64,000 bases of DNA from Litoreibacter ponti. GTDB lineage: Bacteria > Pseudomonadota > Alphaproteobacteria > Rhodobacterales > Rhodobacteraceae. Position 1 is the stretch's first letter; the number at the start of each line of letters is the position of its first letter. A program made the translations under genes and the position numbers. This document shows, in pieces, positions 8,866 through 17,150 of the stretch. The notes beneath the pieces were generated by a model. The model was given only the letters and a program-made list of their open reading frames with translations, made no database searches and was not told the origin of the DNA. Location: positions 1,116,001-1,180,000 of the forward strand of contig NZ_QBKS01000001.1 of the NCBI RefSeq assembly GCF_003054285.1, written 5' to 3'.

Positions 8866-9263
8866 GCACCGAACTTTTCTACCTGACCCTCGTGGCCCTG
8901 CTGGCGGCATCCATGTGGATCCCGTTCATCGTCGGCGTGAACCTTGCCCCCAACAAGGACTTCACCAGTTTCGCGACCCCGCCGGATCTGACACAAATGC
9001 AGCCCTGGGTGCAGCGCGCGAACCGGGCGCATCTGAACCTGATCGAACAATCGGCCCCCTTCGCGGTGCTGGTCCTGCTGGCCGCGCATCTGGGCGTATC
9101 GACCCCTGCAACCGCGCTGGCAGCGGCATGCTTCTTCTGGCTGCGCGTGGCCCACGCGGTGGGCATGATCTCCGGCTGGGCGCGACTGCCGCTGCGCCCG
9201 CTGATTTTCACCGCAGGCTGGGTCTGCTGCCTTGTGATCGGCTGGGCCATCCTGAGCGCATAA
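8862..9263 (+). CDS. MAPEG family membrane protein
   Basis: A 133-residue integral membrane protein with four hydrophobic segments and the MAPEG pattern of an RANRAHLNLIE motif between helices 1 and 2. MAPEG proteins include glutathione-dependent membrane enzymes; bacterial members of this short type are mostly uncharacterised. Its start overlaps the stop of the ArsR-SRPBCC gene (ATGA), so the two are translationally coupled and probably serve the same response to a lipophilic compound. Confidence 0.85.
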   Translation: MSTELFYLTLVALLAASMWIPFIVGVNLAPNKDFTSFATPPDLTQMQPWVQRANRAHLNLIEQSAPFAVLVLLAAHLGVSTPATALAAACFFWLRVAHAVGMISGWARLPLRPLIFTAGWVCCLVIGWAILSA

Positions 9264-9295
9264 GCCCTTGCCCCGCGCCCCTGTTTGCCTAATCT

Positions 9296-10183
9296 ATGAG
9301 GCCAAACAGGGGCCAGAAACCGATAGCAAACACCTTCGACACTGACGCCAAACGCGGCCTGGCCCTGGTGAGCCCCACCGCCATCTATGTGCTGATGCTG
9401 CTGGCTGTGCCGCTGGCCACCATCGTGGCCTTCAGTTTCTGGACGCAGGATTTCCTTGAGATCGACCGGACGCTGACGCTGGCCAACTACATCGAGGCCT
9501 TCAGCGATCCGATCTACCGCACGATCCTGCTGCGCTCGCTTTGGGTGTCGGGGATCGTCACCGTGATCACCGTGGTTCTGGCCTTCCCGATTGCCTATTT
9601 CGTCTCGTTCCACGTACCGGCCGAGCGCAAGGCGCTTTGGATCTTCCTGATCACCATCCCCTTCTGGACCTCGTACCTGCTGCGCGCGTTCCTGTGGAAG
9701 GTGATCTTGGGCTTCAACGGGGTGCTGAACTCGGGGCTACTGGGGCTTGGGATCATTGATGAGCCGCTGACCTTCATCCTGTACAACACCAACGCGGTGG
9801 TGATCACGCTGGCCCATGCCTTTGCGCCCTTCACGATCCTGCCGATCTACGTCGCGCTCGAGAAGATCGACCGCTCGCTGCTGGAGGCCTCCAAGGATCT
9901 GGGCGAGGGCACGATCCGCACCTTCACCCGGGTCACGCTGCCTCTGGCGATGCCGGGGGTCGTGGCCGCCACGCTGATCGTGTTCATCCCCACGATCGGG
10001 GACTACGTGACCCCGCGGCTGGTGGGCGGGCCGGACGGGCTGATGATCGCCAATATGATCCAGACCCAGTTCCTGAAGCTCAATAACGCGCCGATGGGGG
10101 CCGCGCTGTCGGTGCTGGCGATGGCGTCGGTGACGCTGATCTCGCTGGTGTTCCTGTTTGCCAACCGCAGGTATCTGAAATGA
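9296..10183 (+). CDS. ABC transporter permease, spermidine/putrescine type (PotB/PotH-like)
   Basis: A 295-residue protein with six predicted membrane helices and the EAA loop (LEASKDLGEGTIRTFTRVTLPLAMPG) of binding-protein-dependent importers. The length and sequence fit the PotB/PotH permease family for polyamines or similar cations. The ATG at 9296 has no obvious Shine-Dalgarno sequence. It heads a three-gene unit (permease, permease, ATPase) with 4-nt overlaps. The periplasmic binding protein usually encoded next to such genes is not in the window. Confidence 0.88.
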   Translation: MRPNRGQKPIANTFDTDAKRGLALVSPTAIYVLMLLAVPLATIVAFSFWTQDFLEIDRTLTLANYIEAFSDPIYRTILLRSLWVSGIVTVITVVLAFPIAYFVSFHVPAERKALWIFLITIPFWTSYLLRAFLWKVILGFNGVLNSGLLGLGIIDEPLTFILYNTNAVVITLAHAFAPFTILPIYVALEKIDRSLLEASKDLGEGTIRTFTRVTLPLAMPGVVAATLIVFIPTIGDYVTPRLVGGPDGLMIANMIQTQFLKLNNAPMGAALSVLAMASVTLISLVFLFANRRYLK

Positions 10184-10980
10184 GCTGGCTGCGGGTCTAC
10201 GCCATCGCGTATCTGGTATTCCTGTACCTTCCGGTCATCCTGCTGCCGATCTTTTCGTTCAACGACGCCACGGTCATCGCCTTCCCGCTGCAGGGCTTCA
10301 CGACCCAGTGGTTCACCGAACTTGCGGGCATCGGCGCGCTGCACGGCGCGCTTCAGAACTCGATCTTCATCGCGCTCGTGACGGCGACCCTGTCGACGAT
10401 CCTTGGCATCTGCGCTGCGCGCGCCTCGACCCGCTACCGTTTCCCGGGAAAGGCACCGATCATGGGGGCGATCATGCTGCCGCTTGTGCTGCCCGAGATC
10501 ATCGTGGCGGTGTCACTGTTGGTGGTGCTGCTGCAGCTGGGCTTCTCGCTGACCGCCTGGACGGTGATCATGGGCCATACGCTGATTTGCACGCCCTTCG
10601 CCATCGCGATCCTGAGTTCCAGTTTCCAGGGGCTAGATCTGTCGATGGAGGAAGCCGCGATCGATCTGGGCGAGAGCCGCTGGGGCGCATTTCGCAAGAT
10701 CATCCTGCCGCTGGTGACCCCCGGGATCGTGGCGTCCTTCCTGATCGCCTTCACCATCTCGATGGACGAGTTCATCATCGCCTTCTTCCTGACTGGCGCG
10801 GAGCCCACTCTGCCCGTCTACATCTGGTCGCAACTACGCTTCCCCAAGCGGCTCCCTTCGGTCATGGCGCTCGGCACGCTTCTGATCCTGGCCTCGCTGG
10901 CGCTGTTGATGCTAGCCGAGTATTTCCGCCGCCGCGGGCTGCGCCGCACCGGCGCCAAAGACAGTGGAGGGTTCCTGTGA
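10180..10980 (+). CDS. ABC transporter permease, spermidine/putrescine type (PotC/PotI-like)
   Basis: A 266-residue membrane protein with six helices and the EAA-type loop (MEEAAIDLGESRWGAFRKIILPLVTPG). The segment ISMDEFIIAFFL is typical of PotC-type subunits. It pairs with the upstream PotB-like permease, whose stop codon overlaps its start (ATGA). Its own stop overlaps the GTG start of the ATPase gene. Confidence 0.9.
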   Translation: MSWLRVYAIAYLVFLYLPVILLPIFSFNDATVIAFPLQGFTTQWFTELAGIGALHGALQNSIFIALVTATLSTILGICAARASTRYRFPGKAPIMGAIMLPLVLPEIIVAVSLLVVLLQLGFSLTAWTVIMGHTLICTPFAIAILSSSFQGLDLSMEEAAIDLGESRWGAFRKIILPLVTPGIVASFLIAFTISMDEFIIAFFLTGAEPTLPVYIWSQLRFPKRLPSVMALGTLLILASLALLMLAEYFRRRGLRRTGAKDSGGFL

Positions 10981-12065
10981 GCTCCATCATCTCGCTCTCG
11001 AATATCGAGAAATTCTACGGCGACTATCACGCGCTGCGGGGCATCGACCTGGAGATCCGGCAAGGCGAGTTCTTCTCGCTGCTCGGGCCCTCGGGTTGTG
11101 GCAAGACCACGCTTTTGCGGGTGATCGCAGGGTTCGAAGAGGTCTCCGATGGGGTCGTACTGCTGGACGGCGCGAATATGGCGGGCGTTCCCGCGAACCG
11201 GCGGCCCACGAACATGGTGTTCCAGAGCTACGCGATCTTCCCGCATCTCAGCGTGGGCCAGAACGTGGCGTTTGGGCTGCGCAAGCGGGGCCTTGGCAAG
11301 GACGAGACCGCCAATCTGGTCGATGAGGCGTTGGAAATGGTGGGCCTTGCAGGCTACGGCACCCGCGCGGCCCATGCGTTGTCGGGCGGACAGCGGCAGC
11401 GCGTGGCGTTGGCGCGCGCGTTAATCCTGAAGCCGAAGGTGCTGCTGCTGGACGAGCCGCTCTCGGCGCTCGACAAGAAGATGCGCGAGCAGATGCAGAC
11501 CGAGCTGCGGCGGCTGCAGCGACAAGTGGGCATCACCTTCATTCTGGTCACCCATGATCAGGAAGAGGCGCTGATCATGTCGGACCGGATCGCGGTGATG
11601 TTCGAGGGCGAGATCGCCCAGATGGCCAGCCCGCAAGAGCTCTACCGCCGCCCCGCGACCCGGCGCGTGGGGGAGTTCATCGGGGTGATGAATTTTCTTA
11701 AGGCGCAACAGGTCGGGGCCGAGAAGCGGGAAGTCTTTTTCGAAGTCGAGGGGCTCGGCCGAGCCGCCGTCGACGAGGACCAGATGCCCGAAGGCGCCCG
11801 CGCCGTGGCCGATGTTGTGGGGCTGCGGCCCGAAGCGCTTTCGATCCTGTACGAAGGGCAGGACGGCGCGGGCCACGTGGTCGAGGCGACGGTGCATGAC
11901 CTCGCCTATTACGGCGACATGACCTATTACGACGTGGTGCTGGACGGCGCGACCAAGCCGGTGACGATATCCATGAAAAATCTGATCTCGCGCCCCGTGC
12001 TGGAGCGTGGCACGAAAACGCGGGTCAGCTGGGATCCGCGCTCTCTGGTGATCTTCGCGGCGTAG
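10977..12065 (+). CDS. ABC transporter ATP-binding protein, spermidine/putrescine type (PotA-like)
   Basis: A 362-residue ATPase. Walker A GPSGCGKTT, signature LSGGQRQR, Walker B VLLLDEP and the switch His in VTHDQEEA are all intact, followed by a C-terminal TOBE regulatory domain from about residue 280. The GTG start at 10977 overlaps the previous stop and has GGAGG 5-7 nt upstream. It energises import through the two permeases. The last 41 nt overlap the 3' end of the convergent membrane hydrolase gene. Confidence 0.92.
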   Translation: MSSIISLSNIEKFYGDYHALRGIDLEIRQGEFFSLLGPSGCGKTTLLRVIAGFEEVSDGVVLLDGANMAGVPANRRPTNMVFQSYAIFPHLSVGQNVAFGLRKRGLGKDETANLVDEALEMVGLAGYGTRAAHALSGGQRQRVALARALILKPKVLLLDEPLSALDKKMREQMQTELRRLQRQVGITFILVTHDQEEALIMSDRIAVMFEGEIAQMASPQELYRRPATRRVGEFIGVMNFLKAQQVGAEKREVFFEVEGLGRAAVDEDQMPEGARAVADVVGLRPEALSILYEGQDGAGHVVEATVHDLAYYGDMTYYDVVLDGATKPVTISMKNLISRPVLERGTKTRVSWDPRSLVIFAA

Positions 12066-13944
12066 GAAACAGCGAAAACTCGACCTCGTCGCCGTAAAGC
12101 TCCCGCCAGACCTGATGGTCGGTGAAATAACCGGTGTGGCCCCCCGCGTCGACGCGCAGGTTCCATTGAACCGACTCCAGCGCGTCATCGATTGTCGTGC
12201 CCACAAAATCGTCCGCCCGGTGGATATTGACCCATTTGGAGCCCGGCGGCAGCCCCGTCCATGACACCTGAAAATGCTCCGGGAAGTAGTGGCGGTAGAT
12301 ATGGGTCACCGGGCTTCCCATGGTAATCAGCAAAATGTCCGCCACGCCGTGCTTGGCGAGCAGCCGGTGCACGGACGGGTCCTGCAACATCTGGGTCGCG
12401 ATCACGGTGCCTTGGGAATGGGAGATCACGGTAAGCCGGGTCGGCCGGTAGGCAGGCAGCGCGTATTGCAGCACCCGTTTGAACCGCGCGTTGATCTCGC
12501 GGCGCAGCGGGAAGTTCTTTTTGTGGGTCTCCAGATCGTCCTCGGTCCACTGGCATTCGGCCTGCACGGCATAGGTGACGATGTCGCGCCCGACGCCAAG
12601 CCCGCCCGCGACAAGTCCCGGCGCGTTGTAGATGAACAGGCCTAGCCCCGCGATCGCGGCAAGGATCAAGGTGCTGATCGCCCCGCCCTGCTCCGGCACG
12701 AAGATCGGCCGCTCGAGCAGACCGAGAAAAACCGCAAATTGCGAGGCGACTGCCACCACACAGGCGATCAGGAATGCCCCCAACACGACGCGTAGCCCCT
12801 TGTTCAGGATCACCCGGCGGATCAGATCGCGCCTTGAAAAGATGTATTCGCGATGCTGGCCGCGCACCCAGACCAGCACAACCGCGGCGACCAGCAGCGC
12901 ACCAAGGAAGACGACAGACAGGGTCAGCGTGCTGAGCACGTCTTCGAGATGCGTGTCGAGCAGGTTGTAAAGCAATCCGTCCGGCTCTGTCGCGCCGCGC
13001 GGCGTGCTGAGTTGGCCGGTGATCTCCTTGAACAACAGCCAAAGCGACGCCGACAGCACCATCCAAAGCAGCACCATGGCCGAGCAGACCGCCGGGAAAA
13101 GCGTTTTGTCGTGGGATGCGCTTGGTTTGCGGAAGAAAAGAGATGTCGCATAGGTGAGCGCCGCAAGCGCCACGGCGGCAATCCAGCCTGCATCGAGCAG
13201 GCGCAGGCTCCAGAGCAAAAAACTGTCGAGGGCCTGCTGCGCCTCCCCGGACCAGATACCGGGCGAGATCACGACGATGGCCGCAAGAACCCCGCTGAAG
13301 CCGATCATGCCTTTGGCGAAAATGCGCACCAGATAGGTGCGCGCGATGCGCTCATGCAGCCAGAGCCCGAGCGCGAGTGTCAGGCCCCACACGATCAGCA
13401 ACAGCGCCCAGACCGGCACGACCGGGCCGATCTTGACCGCCGTGAGGTCCAGCAGCAAAGCCGCCGCGCCTGCGAAGAGCAACGCGTTCAGCGGCGCGAT
13501 CACGCCGTAGAACACCCATGTGAACAGATGCACGAGGCCCACGGCGGGCCATTTCCGCGTGTTCTCGACATTGTCCATCGCGATGTAGCCGAGGCCCAGC
13601 ACGACCTTCATCAGATCGAACGCGGTCCAGAGCGGACCATTGGGCGCCGGGGATTTGTCGGCCCAGTAGACTTCCGCGAACACCGCATCATCGCCGCTGT
13701 CATCTTCGCCCGCGCGCCGCACGCGGCGCAGATGCACCGGAAACAGCTGCGCGTTGCGCGGGGTGCCGTCAAACCGGGCCTCCGCCAGCTCGATCAGGTC
13801 GCGGTGGACCTCCACCGGCTCTGCCGCCTTGATGACATCTCCATCCTTGAACTGTGTCGTCGCCGCACCGACGATGGCATCCACCGTCTCGCCGGGGCGT
13901 TGTTCACCGATACCGTGAACCGTAAGCACCAAATGCCGGCCCAT
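12025..13944 (-). CDS. Large membrane protein with serine-hydrolase (lipase-like) domain
   Basis: A 639-residue protein. The N-terminus MGRHLVLTVHGIGEQRPG is a hydrolase oxyanion-strand motif (VHGIG). About eight or more hydrophobic segments occupy residues 120-450, then a soluble part carries ISHSQGT (Ser near residue 515), the GxSxG-like nucleophile elbow with HSQG, and later HTGYFTD with a possible catalytic His. The halves of the hydrolase fold are therefore split by an inserted membrane region. The function is unknown. It is convergent with the PotA-like gene, overlapping it by 41 nt. Confidence 0.8.
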   Translation of the reverse strand: MGRHLVLTVHGIGEQRPGETVDAIVGAATTQFKDGDVIKAAEPVEVHRDLIELAEARFDGTPRNAQLFPVHLRRVRRAGEDDSGDDAVFAEVYWADKSPAPNGPLWTAFDLMKVVLGLGYIAMDNVENTRKWPAVGLVHLFTWVFYGVIAPLNALLFAGAAALLLDLTAVKIGPVVPVWALLLIVWGLTLALGLWLHERIARTYLVRIFAKGMIGFSGVLAAIVVISPGIWSGEAQQALDSFLLWSLRLLDAGWIAAVALAALTYATSLFFRKPSASHDKTLFPAVCSAMVLLWMVLSASLWLLFKEITGQLSTPRGATEPDGLLYNLLDTHLEDVLSTLTLSVVFLGALLVAAVVLVWVRGQHREYIFSRRDLIRRVILNKGLRVVLGAFLIACVVAVASQFAVFLGLLERPIFVPEQGGAISTLILAAIAGLGLFIYNAPGLVAGGLGVGRDIVTYAVQAECQWTEDDLETHKKNFPLRREINARFKRVLQYALPAYRPTRLTVISHSQGTVIATQMLQDPSVHRLLAKHGVADILLITMGSPVTHIYRHYFPEHFQVSWTGLPPGSKWVNIHRADDFVGTTIDDALESVQWNLRVDAGGHTGYFTDHQVWRELYGDEVEFSLFPTPRRSPESADPS

Positions 13945-14015
13945 ACCCTCACCTCAAATTGTCTCAATCAATGGGGCAAGGCTAACACGGGGTCCGATTT
14001 TCGCCAAAGCCTCGC

Positions 14016-14044
14016 TTGACGCGCCGGGCAGCCCCGGCCATGTA
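14016..14044 (+). promoter_or_regulatory. Candidate thrS promoter
   Basis: TTGACG (14016-14021) followed by CATGTA (14039-14044) with a 17-nt GC-rich spacer. The -35 is strong and the -10 weak, a pattern frequent in alphaproteobacterial housekeeping promoters. No T-box or attenuator is visible before the ATG at 14108. Confidence 0.35.
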
Positions 14045-14107
14045 GGGCGCAGACATAACCCGCAACCGGGCGTTCCGTGGGCGCCAAACCGACGAGGAGC
14101 CAAGCTG

Positions 14108-16054
14108 ATGGCCTCTATTTCCCTGACATTTCCTGACGGCAATTCGCGCGACTATGACGCGGGCGTGACGCCTGCCGAAGTCGCCGCCTCGATCGCATCC
14201 TCGCTGGCCAAAAAGGCGATCTCCGCCACGGTCAACGGCGCGCATCACGACCTGCAATGGCCGATTGAGGCGGACGCTTCCATCGCGATCAACACGATGA
14301 AGGATGAAGAGCCCGCGCTGGAGCTGATCCGGCACGACCTGGCCCATATCATGGCCCGCGCCGTGCAGGAGATCTGGCCCGACACGCAAGTCACCATCGG
14401 CCCGGTCATCAAGGATGGCTGGTATTACGACTTCGACCGCGCGGAGCCGTTCGTGCCCGAAGACCTCGCGCTGATCGAGAAGAAGATGCGCGAGATCATC
14501 AATAAGCGCGAGCCTGTGCGCACCGAGGTCTGGGAGCGCGAGCGCGCCATCCAGCACTACAAAGACAATGGCGAGCCCTACAAGGTCGAGCTGATCGACA
14601 GCATCCCAGGCGACGAGCCGTTGCGCATGTATTGGCATGGCGACTGGCAGGACCTGTGCCGCGGGCCGCATTTGCAGCACACGGGCCAGGTGCCCGGCGA
14701 CAGCTGGAAGCTGATGTCGATTGCGGGCGCCTATTGGCGCGGCGACAGCGACCGCGCCCAGTTGCAGCGCATCTACGGTGTCGCGTTCCAGAACAAGGAG
14801 CAGCTGAAGGCCCATCTGCACATGCTCGAGGAGGCCGCCAAGCGCGACCACCGCAAGCTGGGCCGCGAGATGGACCTCTACCACATGCAGGAAGAGGCCC
14901 CCGGTCAGGTCTTCTGGCACCCCAATGGCTGGACAATCTACACGACCCTGCAGGACTACATGCGCCGCAAGCAGCGCGCGGGCGGCTACGTCGAGGTCAA
15001 CACCCCGCAAGTCGTGGACCGCCGCCTGTGGGAAGCCTCGGGCCACTGGGAGAAGTACCAAGAGCACATGTTCATCGTCGAGGTGGACGAGGAGCACGCC
15101 CGCGAAAAGGCGATTAACGCGCTCAAGCCGATGAACTGCCCCTGCCACGTGCAGGTCTACAACCAGGGGTTGAAATCCTACCGCGACCTGCCGCTGCGCA
15201 TGGCCGAGTTCGGCTCCTGCGCGCGCTACGAGCCGTCAGGCGCGCTGCATGGCATCATGCGGGTGCGCGGCTTCACGCAGGATGACGGCCACATCTTCTG
15301 CCGCGAGGACCAGATCGAGAGCGAGACGGCGGTCTATATCGACTTCCTGTCCTCGATCTATCGCGATCTGGGGTTCGAGAATTTCCGGGTGAAGTTCTCC
15401 GACCGGCCCGAGACCCGCGCGGGCTCGGACGAGGTATGGGACAAGGCGGAGCACGCGCTTCTCTCGGCCACCCGCGCCGCCGGGATCGAGCCGGAGATGA
15501 ACCCGGGCGAAGGGGCGTTCTACGGCCCGAAGCTGGAGTTCGTGCTGACCGACGCCATCGGGCGGGATTGGCAATGCGGCACGCACCAGGTGGATTTCGT
15601 GCTGCCCGAGCGGCTGGACGCGACCTACATTGGCGAGGATGGCAACAAGCACCGCCCCGTGATGCTGCACCGCGCGACGCTGGGCAGTTTCGAGCGCTTC
15701 ATCGGCATCCTGATCGAGGAGCACGCGGGCAAGCTGCCCTTCTGGCTGGCGCCGCGGCAGGTGGTCGTGGCCTCGATCGTCTCGGACGCGGATGAGTACG
15801 TGACGCAGGCCGTCGAGACGCTGCGCGCCGCGGGCGTGCGGGCCGAGGCCGACATCCGCAACGAGAAGATCAACTACAAGGTGCGCGAGCACTCGGTGGG
15901 CAAGGTCCCGGTGATCCTGGCCGTGGGCAAGAAAGAGGTCGAGGACGGCACCGTCACCGTTCGCCGGCTGGGCGAGAAGCAGACCTCCGTGGTGGCGCTG
16001 GACGAGCTGGTCCCGCAGCTGGCGGACGACGCGCTGGCGCCCGATCTAAAGTAG
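14108..16054 (+). CDS. thrS: Threonine--tRNA ligase
   Basis: A 648-residue class II synthetase of full length. Residues 1-60 form the TGS domain. The editing domain carries HDLAH (HxxxH) near residue 77 and a later DLCRGPHL. The catalytic core has the zinc-ligand Cys in MNCPCHV, motif 2 RMAEFGSCARYEPSGALHG, and motif 3 in the VMLHRATLGSFERF region, followed by the anticodon-binding domain. It charges tRNA-Thr in the cytoplasm. A GAGGAG-type site precedes the ATG. Its 3' end overlaps the convergent ArsC-like gene by 9 nt. Confidence 0.97.
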   Translation: MASISLTFPDGNSRDYDAGVTPAEVAASIASSLAKKAISATVNGAHHDLQWPIEADASIAINTMKDEEPALELIRHDLAHIMARAVQEIWPDTQVTIGPVIKDGWYYDFDRAEPFVPEDLALIEKKMREIINKREPVRTEVWERERAIQHYKDNGEPYKVELIDSIPGDEPLRMYWHGDWQDLCRGPHLQHTGQVPGDSWKLMSIAGAYWRGDSDRAQLQRIYGVAFQNKEQLKAHLHMLEEAAKRDHRKLGREMDLYHMQEEAPGQVFWHPNGWTIYTTLQDYMRRKQRAGGYVEVNTPQVVDRRLWEASGHWEKYQEHMFIVEVDEEHAREKAINALKPMNCPCHVQVYNQGLKSYRDLPLRMAEFGSCARYEPSGALHGIMRVRGFTQDDGHIFCREDQIESETAVYIDFLSSIYRDLGFENFRVKFSDRPETRAGSDEVWDKAEHALLSATRAAGIEPEMNPGEGAFYGPKLEFVLTDAIGRDWQCGTHQVDFVLPERLDATYIGEDGNKHRPVMLHRATLGSFERFIGILIEEHAGKLPFWLAPRQVVVASIVSDADEYVTQAVETLRAAGVRAEADIRNEKINYKVREHSVGKVPVILAVGKKEVEDGTVTVRRLGEKQTSVVALDELVPQLADDALAPDLK

Positions 16055-16357
16055 CGCTGCCTGCACGTCCTTGCCCCAGCCCAGATGCAGCGTGCCGTCG
16101 TCGTCGATGACGGGGCGCTTCATCAGGGTCGGATGCGCCTCCAGCAGGTCGAGCGGGTCGCGGGCGCGCTCGGCCGCGTCCAGCCCCCGCCATGTGGTCG
16201 AGCGGGTGTTGAGCAGCGCGTCGCCGAAGGCCGCGTGAAACCGCTCCAACGCGGGCCGCGGCAGCGGGGTCTCCCGCACGTCCACGAACGCGGCGTTCGG
16301 CAGGGCTTTCAGGGCCTTGCGGCAGGTGTCGCAGCTCTTGATGCCGTAGAGTCTCAT
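16046..16357 (-). CDS. ArsC/Spx-family thioredoxin-fold protein (YffB-like)
   Basis: A 103-residue protein with CDTCRKAL at residues 9-16, the redox CxxC at the start of a thioredoxin-like fold, and the ArsC-family C-terminal half (LMKRPVIDDDG, with the Arg and cis-Pro region). It belongs to the arsenate reductase-like family. Without neighbouring ars genes, arsenate reduction is not supported; YffB-like proteins of unknown redox function fit better. It overlaps thrS tail-to-tail by 9 nt. Confidence 0.85.
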   Translation of the reverse strand: MRLYGIKSCDTCRKALKALPNAAFVDVRETPLPRPALERFHAAFGDALLNTRSTTWRGLDAAERARDPLDLLEAHPTLMKRPVIDDDGTLHLGWGKDVQAALL

Positions 16358-16642
16358 GGGGTCCTCGCGTGATTTCGGAGCAATCTATGGCGAATGACAC
16401 AAAAATTGTCCAGATTTCGCCGCCTCTAAGTCCTTGACGACAAAAGGCTTCCCTAGCGTCACCTTGCCGAGGCCCGGAGTCTCAATTTCTGTCATTGAAG
16501 TTTCAGAATCGGACTCTATCCTTACTTTTGTGAGACAGACTTGACTGCACGGCCCTCTTCTACGGATCAGATGGCAAGCATAAGACGCTGCTGCACCATC
16601 CCGCCGCATACCGCGGGCGGATCTTTAGAAGGAGATACGGAT

Positions 16643-16852
16643 ATGGCCACTGGCACCGTAAAATGGTTCAACACCACCAAAGGCTTCGGCTTCATCGCGC
16701 CCGACGATGGCGGCAAGGACGTGTTTGTGCACATCTCCGCCGTCGAGCGGGCTGGCCTCACCGGCCTGCGCGACGACCAGAAAATCCAGTACGAGATGAT
16801 CGAGGGCCGCGACGGCCGTCAATCGGCTGGCGACCTGGTCGCGCTGGATTAA
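16643..16852 (+). CDS. Cold shock protein, CspA family
   Basis: A 69-residue single cold-shock domain. RNP1 KGFGFIAPD and RNP2 VFVHISAV are intact, and it starts MATGTVKWFN. It binds single-stranded nucleic acids and acts as an RNA chaperone or antiterminator. The start is fixed by a strong AAGGAG 8 nt upstream. The 285-bp gap upstream suggests the long leader typical of cold-shock mRNAs, but no specific structure was assigned. A hairpin terminator follows. Confidence 0.95.
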   Translation: MATGTVKWFNTTKGFGFIAPDDGGKDVFVHISAVERAGLTGLRDDQKIQYEMIEGRDGRQSAGDLVALD

Positions 16853-16872
16853 CTGCGCTTTCATTCGAGTTT

Positions 16873-16908
16873 GAAGAAGCTCGCTCCCGCGAGGGAGGCG
16901 GGCTTCTT
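16873..16908 (+). terminator. Hairpin terminator after cspA
   Basis: A stem with arms GAAGAAGCTCGCTCCC and GGGAGGCGGGCTTCTT separated by GCGA, containing one or two mismatches. No long T-run follows, so termination may be partial or factor-assisted. It lies 21 nt after the cspA stop. Confidence 0.55.
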
Positions 16909-17150
16909 GTAACTTGGACTCAGGGCGCCTGACCCATCTAGCTCAGTCTTTCGTCGAAACCCTAGCGCGGACGGGATGAAACAATTGCGCTTTCTGCAGG
17001 CTAGGTACACAACGCCCTTGGTATCCTTTGTTCCCATCTCAAGAAAAAATTTGACTACATCACTAATACTTTTCAGTCCGCTGCTTCAATAATTATCTTT
17101 CATTCCATACTACTCACATATACTCCAGGGCGCAATCGAGAGGCGACACA
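16909..17150. other. Non-coding junction where base composition falls to AT-rich
   Basis: From about 16.97 kb the sequence changes from GC-rich to AT-rich and stays so until 18.8 kb. A TATACT (17119-17124) is the best -10 candidate for the ATPase gene, with only a weak -35. No tRNA, integrase, direct-repeat pair or transposase remnant was recognised here, so the mechanism of insertion is not visible. Confidence 0.5.

Noticed and set aside
12853..14019. Plus-strand reading frame of 388 codons opposite the membrane hydrolase
   Set aside because: The opposite strand has a signal of membrane helices and hydrolase motifs; this frame is very rich in Arg, His and Gln and has no motif.
13945..14107. 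T-box or attenuator upstream of thrS
   Set aside because: No T-box sequence, no leader peptide with Thr codons and no terminator/antiterminator pair was seen; T-boxes are also rare in Proteobacteria.
13982..15148. Long minus-strand reading frame of 388 codons opposite thrS
   Set aside because: It lies antisense to clearly conserved thrS and its translation is rich in His, Arg and Asp without domain motifs; long antisense frames are common at high GC.
16046..16357. Arsenate reductase assignment
   Set aside because: The CxxC and short length fit the YffB/Spx-like branch, and no other arsenic gene is near.
16385..16495. Small minus-strand ORF (36 codons) between the ArsC-like gene and cspA
   Set aside because: The sequence looks protein-like, but there is no Shine-Dalgarno sequence and no family was recognised; it cannot be separated from chance.
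16909..17150. tRNA gene as integration site of the ATPase island
   Set aside because: No cloverleaf or conserved GGTTCGANTCC arm was found in the flanks.
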